Assembly (NCBI RefSeq): GCF_002086675.1 | Contig: NZ_MVIF01000052.1 | Coordinates: forward strand, 1 to 38,091 | DNA: 38,091 bases | From: Mycobacterium persicum | GTDB taxonomy: Bacteria; Actinomycetota; Actinomycetes; Mycobacteriales; Mycobacteriaceae | Direction of reading: 5' to 3' | Part shown: positions 1 to 6,605 of the stretch, piece by piece | How the letters are laid out: each line of letters begins with the position of its first letter | Position numbering within the stretch: the stretch's first letter is position 1 | Position numbers and translations under genes: made by a program | Notes under the pieces: generated by a model | Database searches by the model: none | What the model was told of the DNA's origin: nothing | Seen by the model: only the letters and a program-made list of their open reading frames with translations

Positions 1-876
1 ACCACGATCTACACAATCGAATACGATGGCGCCGCCGACTTTCCCCGATACCCGATCAATTTCCTGGCCGACCTCAACGCCTTCATGGGCATCCAATCCC
101 TACACGGCCAGTATGCGACTCTCACCCCCGAACAGCTTGCTACCGCCATTCCGTTGACCAACACGGTGGGCCCCACCTCGACCAGCTACTACATGATTCC
201 CACCCCTAATTTGCCGCTGCTGGACCCGGTGCGGGCAATACCGTTCGTCGGGACGCCCATCGCGGATTTGGTCCAGCCGAACTTGAGGTATCTGATCAAC
301 TGGGGCTACGGCGACCCCGCCTATGGATGGTCGACCTCGCCGCCGAATGTGCCCACCCCGTTCGGAGTCCTGCCGCCGCTCAGCGCCACCACTTCCCTGC
401 CAGGCTATTTGGCGATCGGAACCCAGCAGGGAATCAGCGCGTTCATGAACGACATCAGCGCCGGGATAGCGACCTTTCCCGACCTCCCGGCCGCGCTGCT
501 GGCCGCTCCACTGGGCGCGGCCGGCTCACCGTCGCTGCTGTCCGGGCTGTCGCCGGCGGCGTTCTCCCCGACCGACTTCATCCACTTTCTGCAGTCAACG
601 AACACGACGGTCACCAACTTCATCACCCGGACTGCTGCGACCACGTACGCGGCACTGCTTCCGACGGCCGACATCGCAAATGCGGTCTTCACCACGGTGC
701 CGTCCTACAACGTCAACCTGTTCCTCAGCGGGATGGAACAGGCATTCACCGGTGACCCCGCCGGTGGGCTGGTCTACGCGTTCGGCGCTCCCATCGCGGC
801 TGACATCGCGTTGGCCACCCTCTTAGCCGGCTTCCAGCTCAGGTCGTTCTTGGGGATAACCAGTCAGTTCGTTTAG
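1..876 (+). CDS. PE-PPE domain protein, 3' part (5' end outside window)
   Basis: The reading frame is open from the first base, so the gene begins upstream; the first ATG in frame (85) is internal. The visible 291 residues start with TTIYTIEYDGAADFPRYP and NFLADLNAFMG, which match the PE-PPE domain (an alpha/beta-hydrolase fold found C-terminal to PE or PPE modules in mycobacteria). The remainder is Pro, Ala and Leu rich with a hydrophobic C-terminus (AADIALATLLAGFQLR), typical of such proteins. Known members are exported or cell-surface proteins, some with esterase activity. The N-terminal PE or PPE module and any catalytic serine lie outside the window, so activity cannot be judged. It ends in TAG at 874-876. 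Confidence 0.85.
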   Translation, partial: TTIYTIEYDGAADFPRYPINFLADLNAFMGIQSLHGQYATLTPEQLATAIPLTNTVGPTSTSYYMIPTPNLPLLDPVRAIPFVGTPIADLVQPNLRYLINWGYGDPAYGWSTSPPNVPTPFGVLPPLSATTSLPGYLAIGTQQGISAFMNDISAGIATFPDLPAALLAAPLGAAGSPSLLSGLSPAAFSPTDFIHFLQSTNTTVTNFITRTAATTYAALLPTADIANAVFTTVPSYNVNLFLSGMEQAFTGDPAGGLVYAFGAPIAADIALATLLAGFQLRSFLGITSQFV

Positions 877-1316
877 TTGACGACGCTCAATGGGCCACCC
901 TGTCCGCCCGCCAGGTCTCGCGATCCAGTGGATCCGTTGCAGGTCAACGGGTACGGACCTGAGGCGGTGCTGATCTAGTCACCGCGCTGAGCGGAGTCCG
1001 GGCGTAGCAATCGCATCTTTAACATGGACCCCAAGCCAAGTCGGTGCGCGATTTGCCCGCCTCTGAGCGACAAGCCAAGGCGCGCAACGGAATTGTCGCT
1101 CCCAGGTGGGAAAAAAAGAGACACCCCAAACCCGCGGAGATTGATGTGGCTGATGAGAAAGCCGCAGTTGGTCCTACAACTTGGGGCGCAAGGGCCGCTC
1201 GTCGACGTGCGGTTCGGCTAGTCAGCCGCCCGCTGGCCAGCCGGTCGAAACGTTCGCCGGTCTGCGGCATCGCGAAGCGAGGCACCGTCTCGAGGTCTGC
1301 TCGGAAACGCACAAAA
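877..1316. other. 440-base stretch with no convincing gene
   Basis: Short overlapping frames exist on both strands around 1019-1363, but none has a ribosome site, recognisable motif or consistent codon use. A weak hairpin (CAGGTC at 940-945, GACCTG at 956-961) could help end transcription of the PE-PPE-domain gene. I see no RNA gene here. Confidence 0.5.
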
Positions 1317-1346
1317 TGGCTATTCTGGCCGCTTTGGCTATACTGG
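1317..1346 (+). promoter_or_regulatory. Promoter and candidate autoregulatory operator of the toxin-antitoxin operon
   Basis: TGGCTATTCTGG (1317-1328) and TGGCTATACTGG (1335-1346) are direct repeats 18 bp apart that differ at one base. The second copy contains TATACT (1339-1344), a good -10 hexamer only 6 bases before the ATG at 1351. The transcript is therefore probably leaderless, which is common in mycobacteria. Direct repeats covering the -10 suit binding by the antitoxin, as Phd/YefM antitoxins usually repress their own operon. Confidence 0.55.
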
Positions 1347-1350
1347 TGAC

Positions 1351-1707
1351 ATGCCGACTCTGACCTACCGAAACCGCGCCGGGGAACTCGTCGACGTGCC
1401 GACCGTTGCCGCCACGCGCTTCAAGAACCAGTTCGGCGCGGTCCTCGAGAAGGCCATCGCCGACGGTGCGGTCGCGATCACCAAGCACAACACGCCGAAG
1501 GCGGTACTGGTGTCCTACGCTGAGTTCGAGATGCTGACCCGCGCGGCTACTCCCGCTCTGGACGAGTTGACCGAAGAGTTCGACCGCCTGCTGGAACGCA
1601 TGCAGACGCCAAAATCCAAGGCCGCGATGGCCGCGGCCTTCGATGCCAGCCCGGAACAGCTGGGGCAGGTCGCGGTGAAGGCGGCTCGCGCGAAGCGGCG
1701 ACGCTGA
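1351..1707 (+). CDS. Phd/YefM-type antitoxin
   Basis: A 118-residue protein that fits the type II antitoxin family Phd/YefM. Residues 20-65 contain the conserved core: ATRFKNQFGAVLEKA, then AITKHNTPKAVLVSYAEFEML, in which the protein directs DNA binding and asks the operator to be shut. The C-terminal half (about 70-118) is charged and probably disordered (DELTEEFDRLLERM, ending AKRRR), the usual place for toxin binding. No Shine-Dalgarno precedes the ATG, and a -10 element lies 6 bases upstream, so a leaderless start is likely. The next gene, a zeta-like toxin, follows the TGA with no spacer and in the same frame. Pairing of this antitoxin type with a zeta kinase is not the classical epsilon-zeta arrangement. 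Its role as neutraliser of that toxin is inferred from context. Confidence 0.85.
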   Translation: MPTLTYRNRAGELVDVPTVAATRFKNQFGAVLEKAIADGAVAITKHNTPKAVLVSYAEFEMLTRAATPALDELTEEFDRLLERMQTPKSKAAMAAAFDASPEQLGQVAVKAARAKRRR

Positions 1708-2334
1708 CTGAGCCGGCTGTACGTCCTTGCCGGGGTCAACGGCGCGGGCAAGAGCTCCATCGGCGGCGCCATGTTCCGCGCTTCCGACGCCGACTACTAC
1801 AACCCCGACGAGGCAGCGCGGAGGTTGATCGCGGCGAATCCGGGACTCGATCAGACCACGGCCAACGCGACGGCGTGGCGTCAGGGTAAGCGGCTGCTGG
1901 AACGGGCGATCAACGAACGCCTCGACCTCGCGTTCGAAACCACGCTCGGTGGAAGCACCATGCCCCGGCTGCTCGCCGAGGCGGCCTCACAAGGCATTGA
2001 GGTGCGAATCTGGTATGTCGGATTGGCCAGCCCGGAAGCCCACATCGAGCGAGTGCGGCGGCGAGTCGACGCGGGTGGCCATGGCATTCCCGAAGCCGAC
2101 ATCCGGCGTCGGTGGCGGCACAGCAGGTTGAATCTGGTGCAACTGCTGCCCGTGCTCACCGAAGTGCGCATATACGACAACTCGCAAGACGCCGACCCGG
2201 CCGAAGCCAAGGCTCCCCGCCCGATGCTCGTGCTGCACGTGGTGCGGGGAAAGATCGTGGGTCCACCGGATCTGTTGTCGACACCCGGGTGGGCCAAGCC
2301 GATTGTCGCCGCGGCAATTGAGCTGCACGGTTGA
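1708..2334 (+). CDS. Zeta-type toxin (P-loop kinase), probable CTG start
   Basis: Zeta toxins are kinases that phosphorylate UDP-N-acetylglucosamine or related nucleotide sugars and so block cell-wall synthesis. Reading from 1708 gives 208 residues. LYVLAGVNGAGKSS near residues 4-17 is a Walker A motif. ADYYNPDEAARR, AFETTLGG, and GGHGIPEADIRRRW followed by NL are the substrate and lid motifs of the zeta family. The first ATG in frame (1771) lies after Walker A and cannot be the true start. No ATG, GTG or TTG is available between the antitoxin TGA (1705-1707) and Walker A; the best candidate is CTG at 1708, directly abutting the stop. Translation therefore probably depends on coupling to the antitoxin. 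Both genes share one frame, so stop-codon readthrough would make an antitoxin-toxin fusion. Confidence 0.82.
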   Translation: MSRLYVLAGVNGAGKSSIGGAMFRASDADYYNPDEAARRLIAANPGLDQTTANATAWRQGKRLLERAINERLDLAFETTLGGSTMPRLLAEAASQGIEVRIWYVGLASPEAHIERVRRRVDAGGHGIPEADIRRRWRHSRLNLVQLLPVLTEVRIYDNSQDADPAEAKAPRPMLVLHVVRGKIVGPPDLLSTPGWAKPIVAAAIELHG

Positions 2335-2387
2335 CGCGGCGACAAGCGACGACCCAGCACCGTTATATCCACATCGGCTGCAAATCG

Positions 2388-2404
2388 CGGTAACCTCATT
2401 CTCA
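2388..2404. promoter_or_regulatory. Candidate operator upstream of the TetR-hotdog gene (degenerate copy)
   Basis: CGGTAACCTCATTCTCA matches 13 of 17 positions of the perfect inverted repeat at 3481-3497. It lies 38 bases before the GTG at 2443. A repressor binding here would control its own gene. The motif match is seen directly; the function is inferred. Confidence 0.5.
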
Positions 2405-2442
2405 ATACTGCCAGCAGCGCGCAAGTTGAGGAGACAACGCCT

Positions 2443-3462
2443 GTGACCGGCTCGAACGAGGAACCGGATGTAACGCGCGCCGACCGCTTCATCAAGACGG
2501 CGGTCGAAATTCTGGGTGAAACCGGCCGCACCGACTTCACCGTGCAAGAGGTCGTCGCGCGCTCCAAAACCTCGTTGCGGGCGTTTTACCAGCATTTCGG
2601 CAGCAAGGACGAACTACTGCTGGCCCTGTTCGACAGGACCATGGCGCAGACGGCACAGCTGTGGCGCACCGAAACCGCCGGGCTCGACAGCACCGCCGCC
2701 CTGAAGCTGGTCATCGACCGCATCAGCGCGCGACCGGAGTCCACCACCCAGGACAGCCTCAACCGGGCGCTGAGCCTCTACAACCAGTACCTGGCCGAGA
2801 ACCGGCCCCGTGAATACGCGCGGGTGCTATCGCCCCTGCATCGACTGCTGCGCGATATCGTCGGGCAAGGCATCACCGAAGGAGTGTTCAACCCCGGACT
2901 CGACGTCGGGGCCGCGGCTGCCATCATCATGCAGACGGTGCTGGGTGCGCTCCGATTGCACTGGCTGGGAACCGAATTGAACGGAACGCCCATCGACGCC
3001 GGCCAACTGTACGAGTTCTGCAGCCGCGCCCTGGGCATTCGGGATGTCGACGATCAGCCGGTGTCCTCACTGGCCGAACTGTTCGCCCAGATCGGGATGC
3101 GCCCAGCCACCGCCCACGACGACGCCTTCGCGATGACGATGCCGGTCAGTCCGCAGGTGGTCAACACCTCCGGAGCGCTGCAGGGCGGCTTGATCGCCAC
3201 GCTCGCCGACGTGGCCGGAGGACAGCTGGGCTTGGAGTATCTGCCGCCGGGCACCGCCATGACGACAGCCGACCTCTTCATCCGCTACCTGCGCCCCATC
3301 AGGCAGGGCTCCGCCCTCGCGGTACCGCAGGTGCTGCGGGCCGGCCGGCGATCCCTGGTCATGCAGGTCGACATCTTCGGGGACAGCGATAGCGAACTCG
3401 CGGCAACGGCAACGGTGAATTTCGCCGTCATCGACCGCAAAGACACCCCCGACAGCGGTTAG
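2443..3462 (+). CDS. TetR-family regulator fused to a hotdog (PaaI-type thioesterase-like) domain
   Basis: 339 residues, much longer than a usual TetR protein (about 200). Residues 12-60 form the TetR DNA-binding domain (ADRFIKTAVEILGETG, then VQEVVARSKTSLRAFYQHFGSKDELL). A helical ligand domain follows to about 200. Residues 215-335 read as a hotdog fold: VNTSGALQGGLIATLADVAGG resembles the active-site helix of PaaI/acyl-CoA thioesterases, followed by ADLFIRYLRPIRQG. The GTG start is supported by GAGGAG about 9 bases upstream. The fusion suggests a regulator that binds, and perhaps hydrolyses, an acyl-CoA. An operator-like motif sits before this gene and a perfect palindrome lies between it and the next amidohydrolase, its likely target. 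Confidence 0.85.
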   Translation: MTGSNEEPDVTRADRFIKTAVEILGETGRTDFTVQEVVARSKTSLRAFYQHFGSKDELLLALFDRTMAQTAQLWRTETAGLDSTAALKLVIDRISARPESTTQDSLNRALSLYNQYLAENRPREYARVLSPLHRLLRDIVGQGITEGVFNPGLDVGAAAAIIMQTVLGALRLHWLGTELNGTPIDAGQLYEFCSRALGIRDVDDQPVSSLAELFAQIGMRPATAHDDAFAMTMPVSPQVVNTSGALQGGLIATLADVAGGQLGLEYLPPGTAMTTADLFIRYLRPIRQGSALAVPQVLRAGRRSLVMQVDIFGDSDSELAATATVNFAVIDRKDTPDSG

Positions 3463-3480
3463 CGGAACCCTTGCGCGAGG

Positions 3481-3497
3481 TGGTAACGTCATTACCA
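3481..3497. promoter_or_regulatory. 17-bp perfect inverted repeat, candidate TetR operator
   Basis: TGGTAACGTCATTACCA consists of TGGTAA and TTACCA around a 5-base centre. It lies 36 bases before the amidohydrolase ATG at 3534 and just after the stop of the TetR-hotdog gene. Size and symmetry are typical of a TetR operator, and a degenerate copy lies at 2388-2404. Confidence 0.6.
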
Positions 3498-3533
3498 GAT
3501 GCTGAGAATCGAGACTTCTACAAGGAGATCGCC

Positions 3534-4739
3534 ATGCCGTCTCGCGAGCTTCCCTTTCCGGTGTTCGACGCCGACAACCACATGTACGAGCCGCAGGAGG
3601 CGTTGACCAAGTTCCTGCCCGACAAGCGCAAGCACGTGATCGACTACGTGCAGATCCGCGGGCGCACCAAGATCGTGGTACGCGGCCATATCAGCGAATA
3701 CATCCCCAACCCGACGTTCGAAGTGGTGGCCCGCCCGGGCGCCCAGGAGGAGTACTTCCGGCACGGCAGCGGAGGCAAGAGCTACCGCGAGGTGCTGGGT
3801 GAGCCGATGAAGGCGATCCCGGCCTTCCGGGAACCGGGCCCCCGGCTGGAAGTCATGGACGAGCTGGGTATCGACTACGCGCTGATGTTTCCCACCCTGG
3901 CCAGCCTGGTCGAGGAGCGAATGAAGGACGACCCGGAGATGACCCACGACGTCATCCACGCACTCAACCAGTGGATGTACGAGACCTGGTCGTTCAACTA
4001 CCGGGACCGCATCTTCGCCACCCCGGTGATCACCCTGCCCATCGTGGATCGGGCGCTCGAAGAGCTGCAGTGGTGCCTGGAGCGTGGCGCTCGCACGGTG
4101 CTGGTCCGCCCGGCCCCGGTACCCGGCTACCGCGGCAGCCGCTCGTTCGGTTTCGAGGAGTTCGACCCGTTCTGGCAAGCCTGCATCCGGGCCGAGATCC
4201 CGGTTTCGATGCACGCGTCGGACAGCGGCTATTCGGAATTCATGAACGTGTGGGAACCCGGCGACGAGTTCCTGCCGTTCAAGCCGACCGCCTTCCGCAG
4301 CTTGGCGATGGGACATCGGCCGATCGAGGATGCCATGGGTGCGCTGGTCTGCCATGGCGCGCTGTCGCGCAATCCGGAGCTGCGGATCCTATCCATCGAA
4401 AACGGCGCGGACTGGGTGCCGCACCTGTTCAAAGGACTCAAGGGCGTCTACAAGAAGATGCCGAACGCATTCGGCGAAGACCCGATCGAGGCGTTCAAGC
4501 GGTGCGTCTACGTCAGCCCGTTCTGGGAGGACCGGTTCTCCGAAATCGTGAAGATGGTAGGCACCGACCGGGTGGTCTTCGGCTCCGACTGGCCGCACCC
4601 CGAAGGCCTGAAGGACCCGATTTCGTTCGTCGACGAACTTGCCGGTTTCGACCCCGAAGATGTCGCAAAGATCATGGGCGGCAACATGATCGAAGTGATG
4701 AAGGTTGAAGCACCGGCAACCAAGCCGGTCAGCGCGTAA
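3534..4739 (+). CDS. Amidohydrolase-2 family metal-dependent hydrolase
   Basis: 401 residues with the ATG chosen because AAGGAG lies 6 bases upstream; an in-frame ATG at 3471 lies before the palindrome and lacks this. The protein belongs to the amidohydrolase 2 family (TIM barrel, PF04909), whose members include decarboxylases such as ACMSD and hydratases. FPVFDADNHMYEP at residues 8-20 is the N-terminal metal-site strand, with DNH in place of the classical HxH. VSMHASDSGY and VVFGSDWPHPEG carry the later His and Asp ligands. This DNHxYEP subgroup is common in mycobacteria and its substrates are unknown. The gene sits downstream of a TetR-hotdog regulator and a palindrome, and ends before a strong hairpin. 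Confidence 0.88.
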   Translation: MPSRELPFPVFDADNHMYEPQEALTKFLPDKRKHVIDYVQIRGRTKIVVRGHISEYIPNPTFEVVARPGAQEEYFRHGSGGKSYREVLGEPMKAIPAFREPGPRLEVMDELGIDYALMFPTLASLVEERMKDDPEMTHDVIHALNQWMYETWSFNYRDRIFATPVITLPIVDRALEELQWCLERGARTVLVRPAPVPGYRGSRSFGFEEFDPFWQACIRAEIPVSMHASDSGYSEFMNVWEPGDEFLPFKPTAFRSLAMGHRPIEDAMGALVCHGALSRNPELRILSIENGADWVPHLFKGLKGVYKKMPNAFGEDPIEAFKRCVYVSPFWEDRFSEIVKMVGTDRVVFGSDWPHPEGLKDPISFVDELAGFDPEDVAKIMGGNMIEVMKVEAPATKPVSA

Positions 4740-4765
4740 TCACCCGACCGCATCACCCGACCGCA
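4740..4765. repeat. 13-bp tandem duplication
   Basis: TCACCCGACCGCA occurs twice in a row (4740-4752, 4753-4765) straight after the amidohydrolase stop. It looks like a local slippage duplication with no evident function. Confidence 0.6.
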
Positions 4766-4772
4766 TCACGCG

Positions 4773-4805
4773 AAGTAGCCCAGTGCATCACACACTGGGC
4801 TACTT
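4773..4805. terminator. Bidirectional terminator hairpin between convergent genes
   Basis: A 13-bp perfect stem (4773-4785 with 4793-4805, containing AGCCCAGTG and CACTGGGCT) encloses a 7-base loop. It lies between the converging amidohydrolase and hemerythrin genes. The ends of the arms (AA and TT) give a short U tract in both directions. Confidence 0.75.
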
Positions 4806-4833
4806 GGGGTTCGGGTCCGGGTACCCCGGCGAA

Positions 4834-5394
4834 TCAGCCTTTCCCGACAATGGCGTCGCGTGCCCGGTCCAGCATTGCCGCGAACGGTCCGGCCATCAGG
4901 TTGGCGATTTGGGACTCCACCCCGGCGTGGGGTCTGGTGGGTGCGGTCGCCTCGGCCAGCTTGGCGGCGCGGCCCATCCGTTCGAGTTCGTCGCTGCTCA
5001 GTTCGTCTCCCAGCTTGGCGAACTCCTCGGTTTCTTCATGCTCGGCGTGGTCGACGACGGCATCGCGCAGCTTGGTGAGTTTGCTGGTGAACTCGGCGGT
5101 GTCGACGTCGAGCTTCTCCAGCTCGCTGAGCACGGTCTTGGCTTCGTGCTCTTCCTTCAGTCGCTGGGTGACTATCGTCTCTCCACCGGCAACCTTGCGC
5201 TTGACCCGCGGATGAACGATTTCCTCCTCGGCGGTTTCATGCACCGCCAACAAGCGACGCAGCTCGAGGAACGCTTCTTCTCGCTGTTTGCCCGAGCTGG
5301 ACAACGTCTTTGCGAACAGCGATTTGATCTGCTCGTGCTGGTCGACGAGAAAGTCGATCACATCGGTCGGTGATTTCAGAGCGGCTTGCGCCAT
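4834..5394 (-). CDS. Hemerythrin HHE domain protein
   Basis: 186 residues. The start is the ATG at 5394, preceded on the minus strand by GGAGGA at 5 bases; an upstream in-frame start (5415) would overlap that ribosome site. Residues 8-150 form a four-helix hemerythrin-like bundle with the expected iron-ligand pattern: DFLVDQHEQIK, LLAVHETAEEEIVHP, LKEEHEAK and VVDHAEHEETEEF. Such proteins bind a di-iron centre and oxygen or peroxide; mycobacterial relatives respond to stress. The C-terminal 35 residues (ATAPTRPHAGVESQIANLM) are an extra tail. A SigF-like promoter lies about 70 bases upstream. The neighbouring genes encode a GAF-ANTAR protein and a sigma-factor regulator, which suits a stress regulon. 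Confidence 0.88.
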   Translation of the reverse strand: MAQAALKSPTDVIDFLVDQHEQIKSLFAKTLSSSGKQREEAFLELRRLLAVHETAEEEIVHPRVKRKVAGGETIVTQRLKEEHEAKTVLSELEKLDVDTAEFTSKLTKLRDAVVDHAEHEETEEFAKLGDELSSDELERMGRAAKLAEATAPTRPHAGVESQIANLMAGPFAAMLDRARDAIVGKG

Positions 5395-5462
5395 GGATGT
5401 CCTCCTCGCTCTCAATCGCTCTCAGTGCGCGTGGGCTGTTTGGTAATCGCGCGTGGTATCGG

Positions 5463-5487
5463 CTACCCGATCGGCAGAACCACAAAC
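5463..5487 (-). promoter_or_regulatory. SigF-like promoter for the hemerythrin gene
   Basis: Read on the minus strand, GTTT (5487-5484), a 15-base spacer and GGGTAG (5468-5463) resemble the mycobacterial SigF consensus GTTT-N15-17-GGGTAT. The -10 lies about 69 bases before the ATG at 5394. The genomic neighbourhood (a partner-switching regulator of the type known to act on SigF) agrees with it. Confidence 0.5.
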
Positions 5488-5527
5488 CCATACCGCAACG
5501 ATCCGGACCACTGCGCCGAATCGGGCG

Positions 5528-5552
5528 GTTGTCAGGCCGGCAGTCTGGGTAC
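5528..5552 (+). promoter_or_regulatory. Possible SigF-like promoter on the plus strand
   Basis: GTTG (5528-5531), a 15-base spacer and GGGTAC (5547-5552) have the geometry of a SigF promoter with one mismatch in each box. It would start transcription at about 5559-5562, exactly at the GTG of the small ORF at 5562 and upstream of the GAF-ANTAR gene. Confidence 0.3.
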
Positions 5553-5561
5553 CCGATAGAC

Positions 5562-5729
5562 GTGCAGACGCGACGAGGACGGGCGCCTGGCGGTGGACAC
5601 TCCCTGGAGCGCGACGCGTTGCCGATCGCCGATCTCGACCGAGACCAGCGCCGGGACTGGTTGAAGTCGTTGCCATTAGCCAGCATGCGCCGACCCGAAA
5701 GCTACGGCCAGATCGTCGAGCTTGCGTAG
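5562..5729 (+). CDS. Possible 55-residue protein of unknown function
   Basis: A GTG at 5562 opens a frame of 55 codons ending 24 bases before the GAF-ANTAR gene. The C-terminal two-thirds (ALPIADLDRDQRRDWLKSLP, then RRPESYGQIVELA) looks like plausible soluble protein with GC-rich third positions. I recognise no family. The start coincides with the expected transcription start of a SigF-like promoter, so it could be leaderless. The frame stays open upstream to about 5370 but overlaps the hemerythrin gene there, which argues for the shorter form. It could equally be a chance frame. The bases 5416-5561 hold only promoter-like sequence. Confidence 0.3.
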   Translation: MQTRRGRAPGGGHSLERDALPIADLDRDQRRDWLKSLPLASMRRPESYGQIVELA

Positions 5730-5753
5730 CGCATCACCCAACAGGAGGACGCG

Positions 5754-6482
5754 GTGAACCGGCCCGGCGAAAAGTTCGTCGCCAAGTCACCCGGGGCAGC
5801 CGATATCGACGCCGATATCGATGCAGCCGCAGCGGAATTGCTGGACGGCCACAGCAAAGAGATGACTGCGACCAAGCGGCTGAAGTGGATCACAGCAGCT
5901 GCGGCAGTTCACATTCCGGCCGTAAGCCACGCCGGGATCACGTTGATCACCCACCGCGGTGTCATCCGCTCGGTGGCGGCCAGCGACGTCGACTCCCTCA
6001 TCATCGACAACATCGCGCAGCGTTATCTACAGGGCCCGTGCTTCGAAGTGCCCACGGAGCAACGAATCTGGCGGGTGAATGACGTCAACAGTGAGACCCG
6101 GTGGCCGGTGTTCACTCAGGAAGTGCTGTCACAGACCTCGGTCCGGTCGATGCTGTCGATCCAGTTGTTCGGGCACTCCGACGGCGGAGCGGTCCTGAAT
6201 CTCTACGCCGAGCACCCGAATGCGTTCGACGAGCAAACCGAGGAGATTTCCTTGACATTCGCGGCACACGCGGCCATGGCCATCGAAACCGACCGCCGTA
6301 CACGGGCGCGACGCGAACCACTGGTCGACCGTGACGTGATCGCGCAAGCGACCGGCGTGCTGATGGAACGCTTCAACATCGACGCGCCTGCGGCATTTGT
6401 GCTGCTGACTCAACTGTCCGCGAGGTATCGGCAGGTGCTGCCGGAGACCGCCGACCGGGTGCTCGAAACGAATGCCACCTGA
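5754..6482 (+). CDS. GAF and ANTAR domain protein
   Basis: 242 residues with a GTG start preceded by AGGAGG. Residues 35-185 fit a GAF sensory domain (ITLITHRGVIRSVAASD, QGPCFEV, RSMLSIQLFG). Residues 190-240 are an ANTAR RNA-binding domain: DRDVIAQATGVLMERFNID followed by AAFVLLTQLSAR. ANTAR proteins bind paired hairpins in nascent RNA and prevent termination, usually under control of a sensory domain; GAF-ANTAR proteins are common in mycobacteria. It is followed by the partner-switching regulator at 6606, on the same strand with 123 bases between, so both may belong to one stress circuit. The signal and RNA targets are not visible. Confidence 0.88.
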   Translation: MNRPGEKFVAKSPGAADIDADIDAAAAELLDGHSKEMTATKRLKWITAAAAVHIPAVSHAGITLITHRGVIRSVAASDVDSLIIDNIAQRYLQGPCFEVPTEQRIWRVNDVNSETRWPVFTQEVLSQTSVRSMLSIQLFGHSDGGAVLNLYAEHPNAFDEQTEEISLTFAAHAAMAIETDRRTRARREPLVDRDVIAQATGVLMERFNIDAPAAFVLLTQLSARYRQVLPETADRVLETNAT

Positions 6483-6605
6483 CTCGACCGAACTTTTGGT
6501 GCCGCGACCAGGTCGTGGGCATTGCTAATCTGATTGTTGGCCGTTGGCGAGATCCGTCGACGCGCCTGCCTTGTTGTTCGATCGGTCCGTAGGAGGGACA
6601 GCCAC

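Noticed and set aside
1019..1363. Several overlapping 60-100 codon frames on both strands before the antitoxin
   Set aside because: They contradict each other, lack ribosome sites and motifs, and run into the antitoxin promoter and start.
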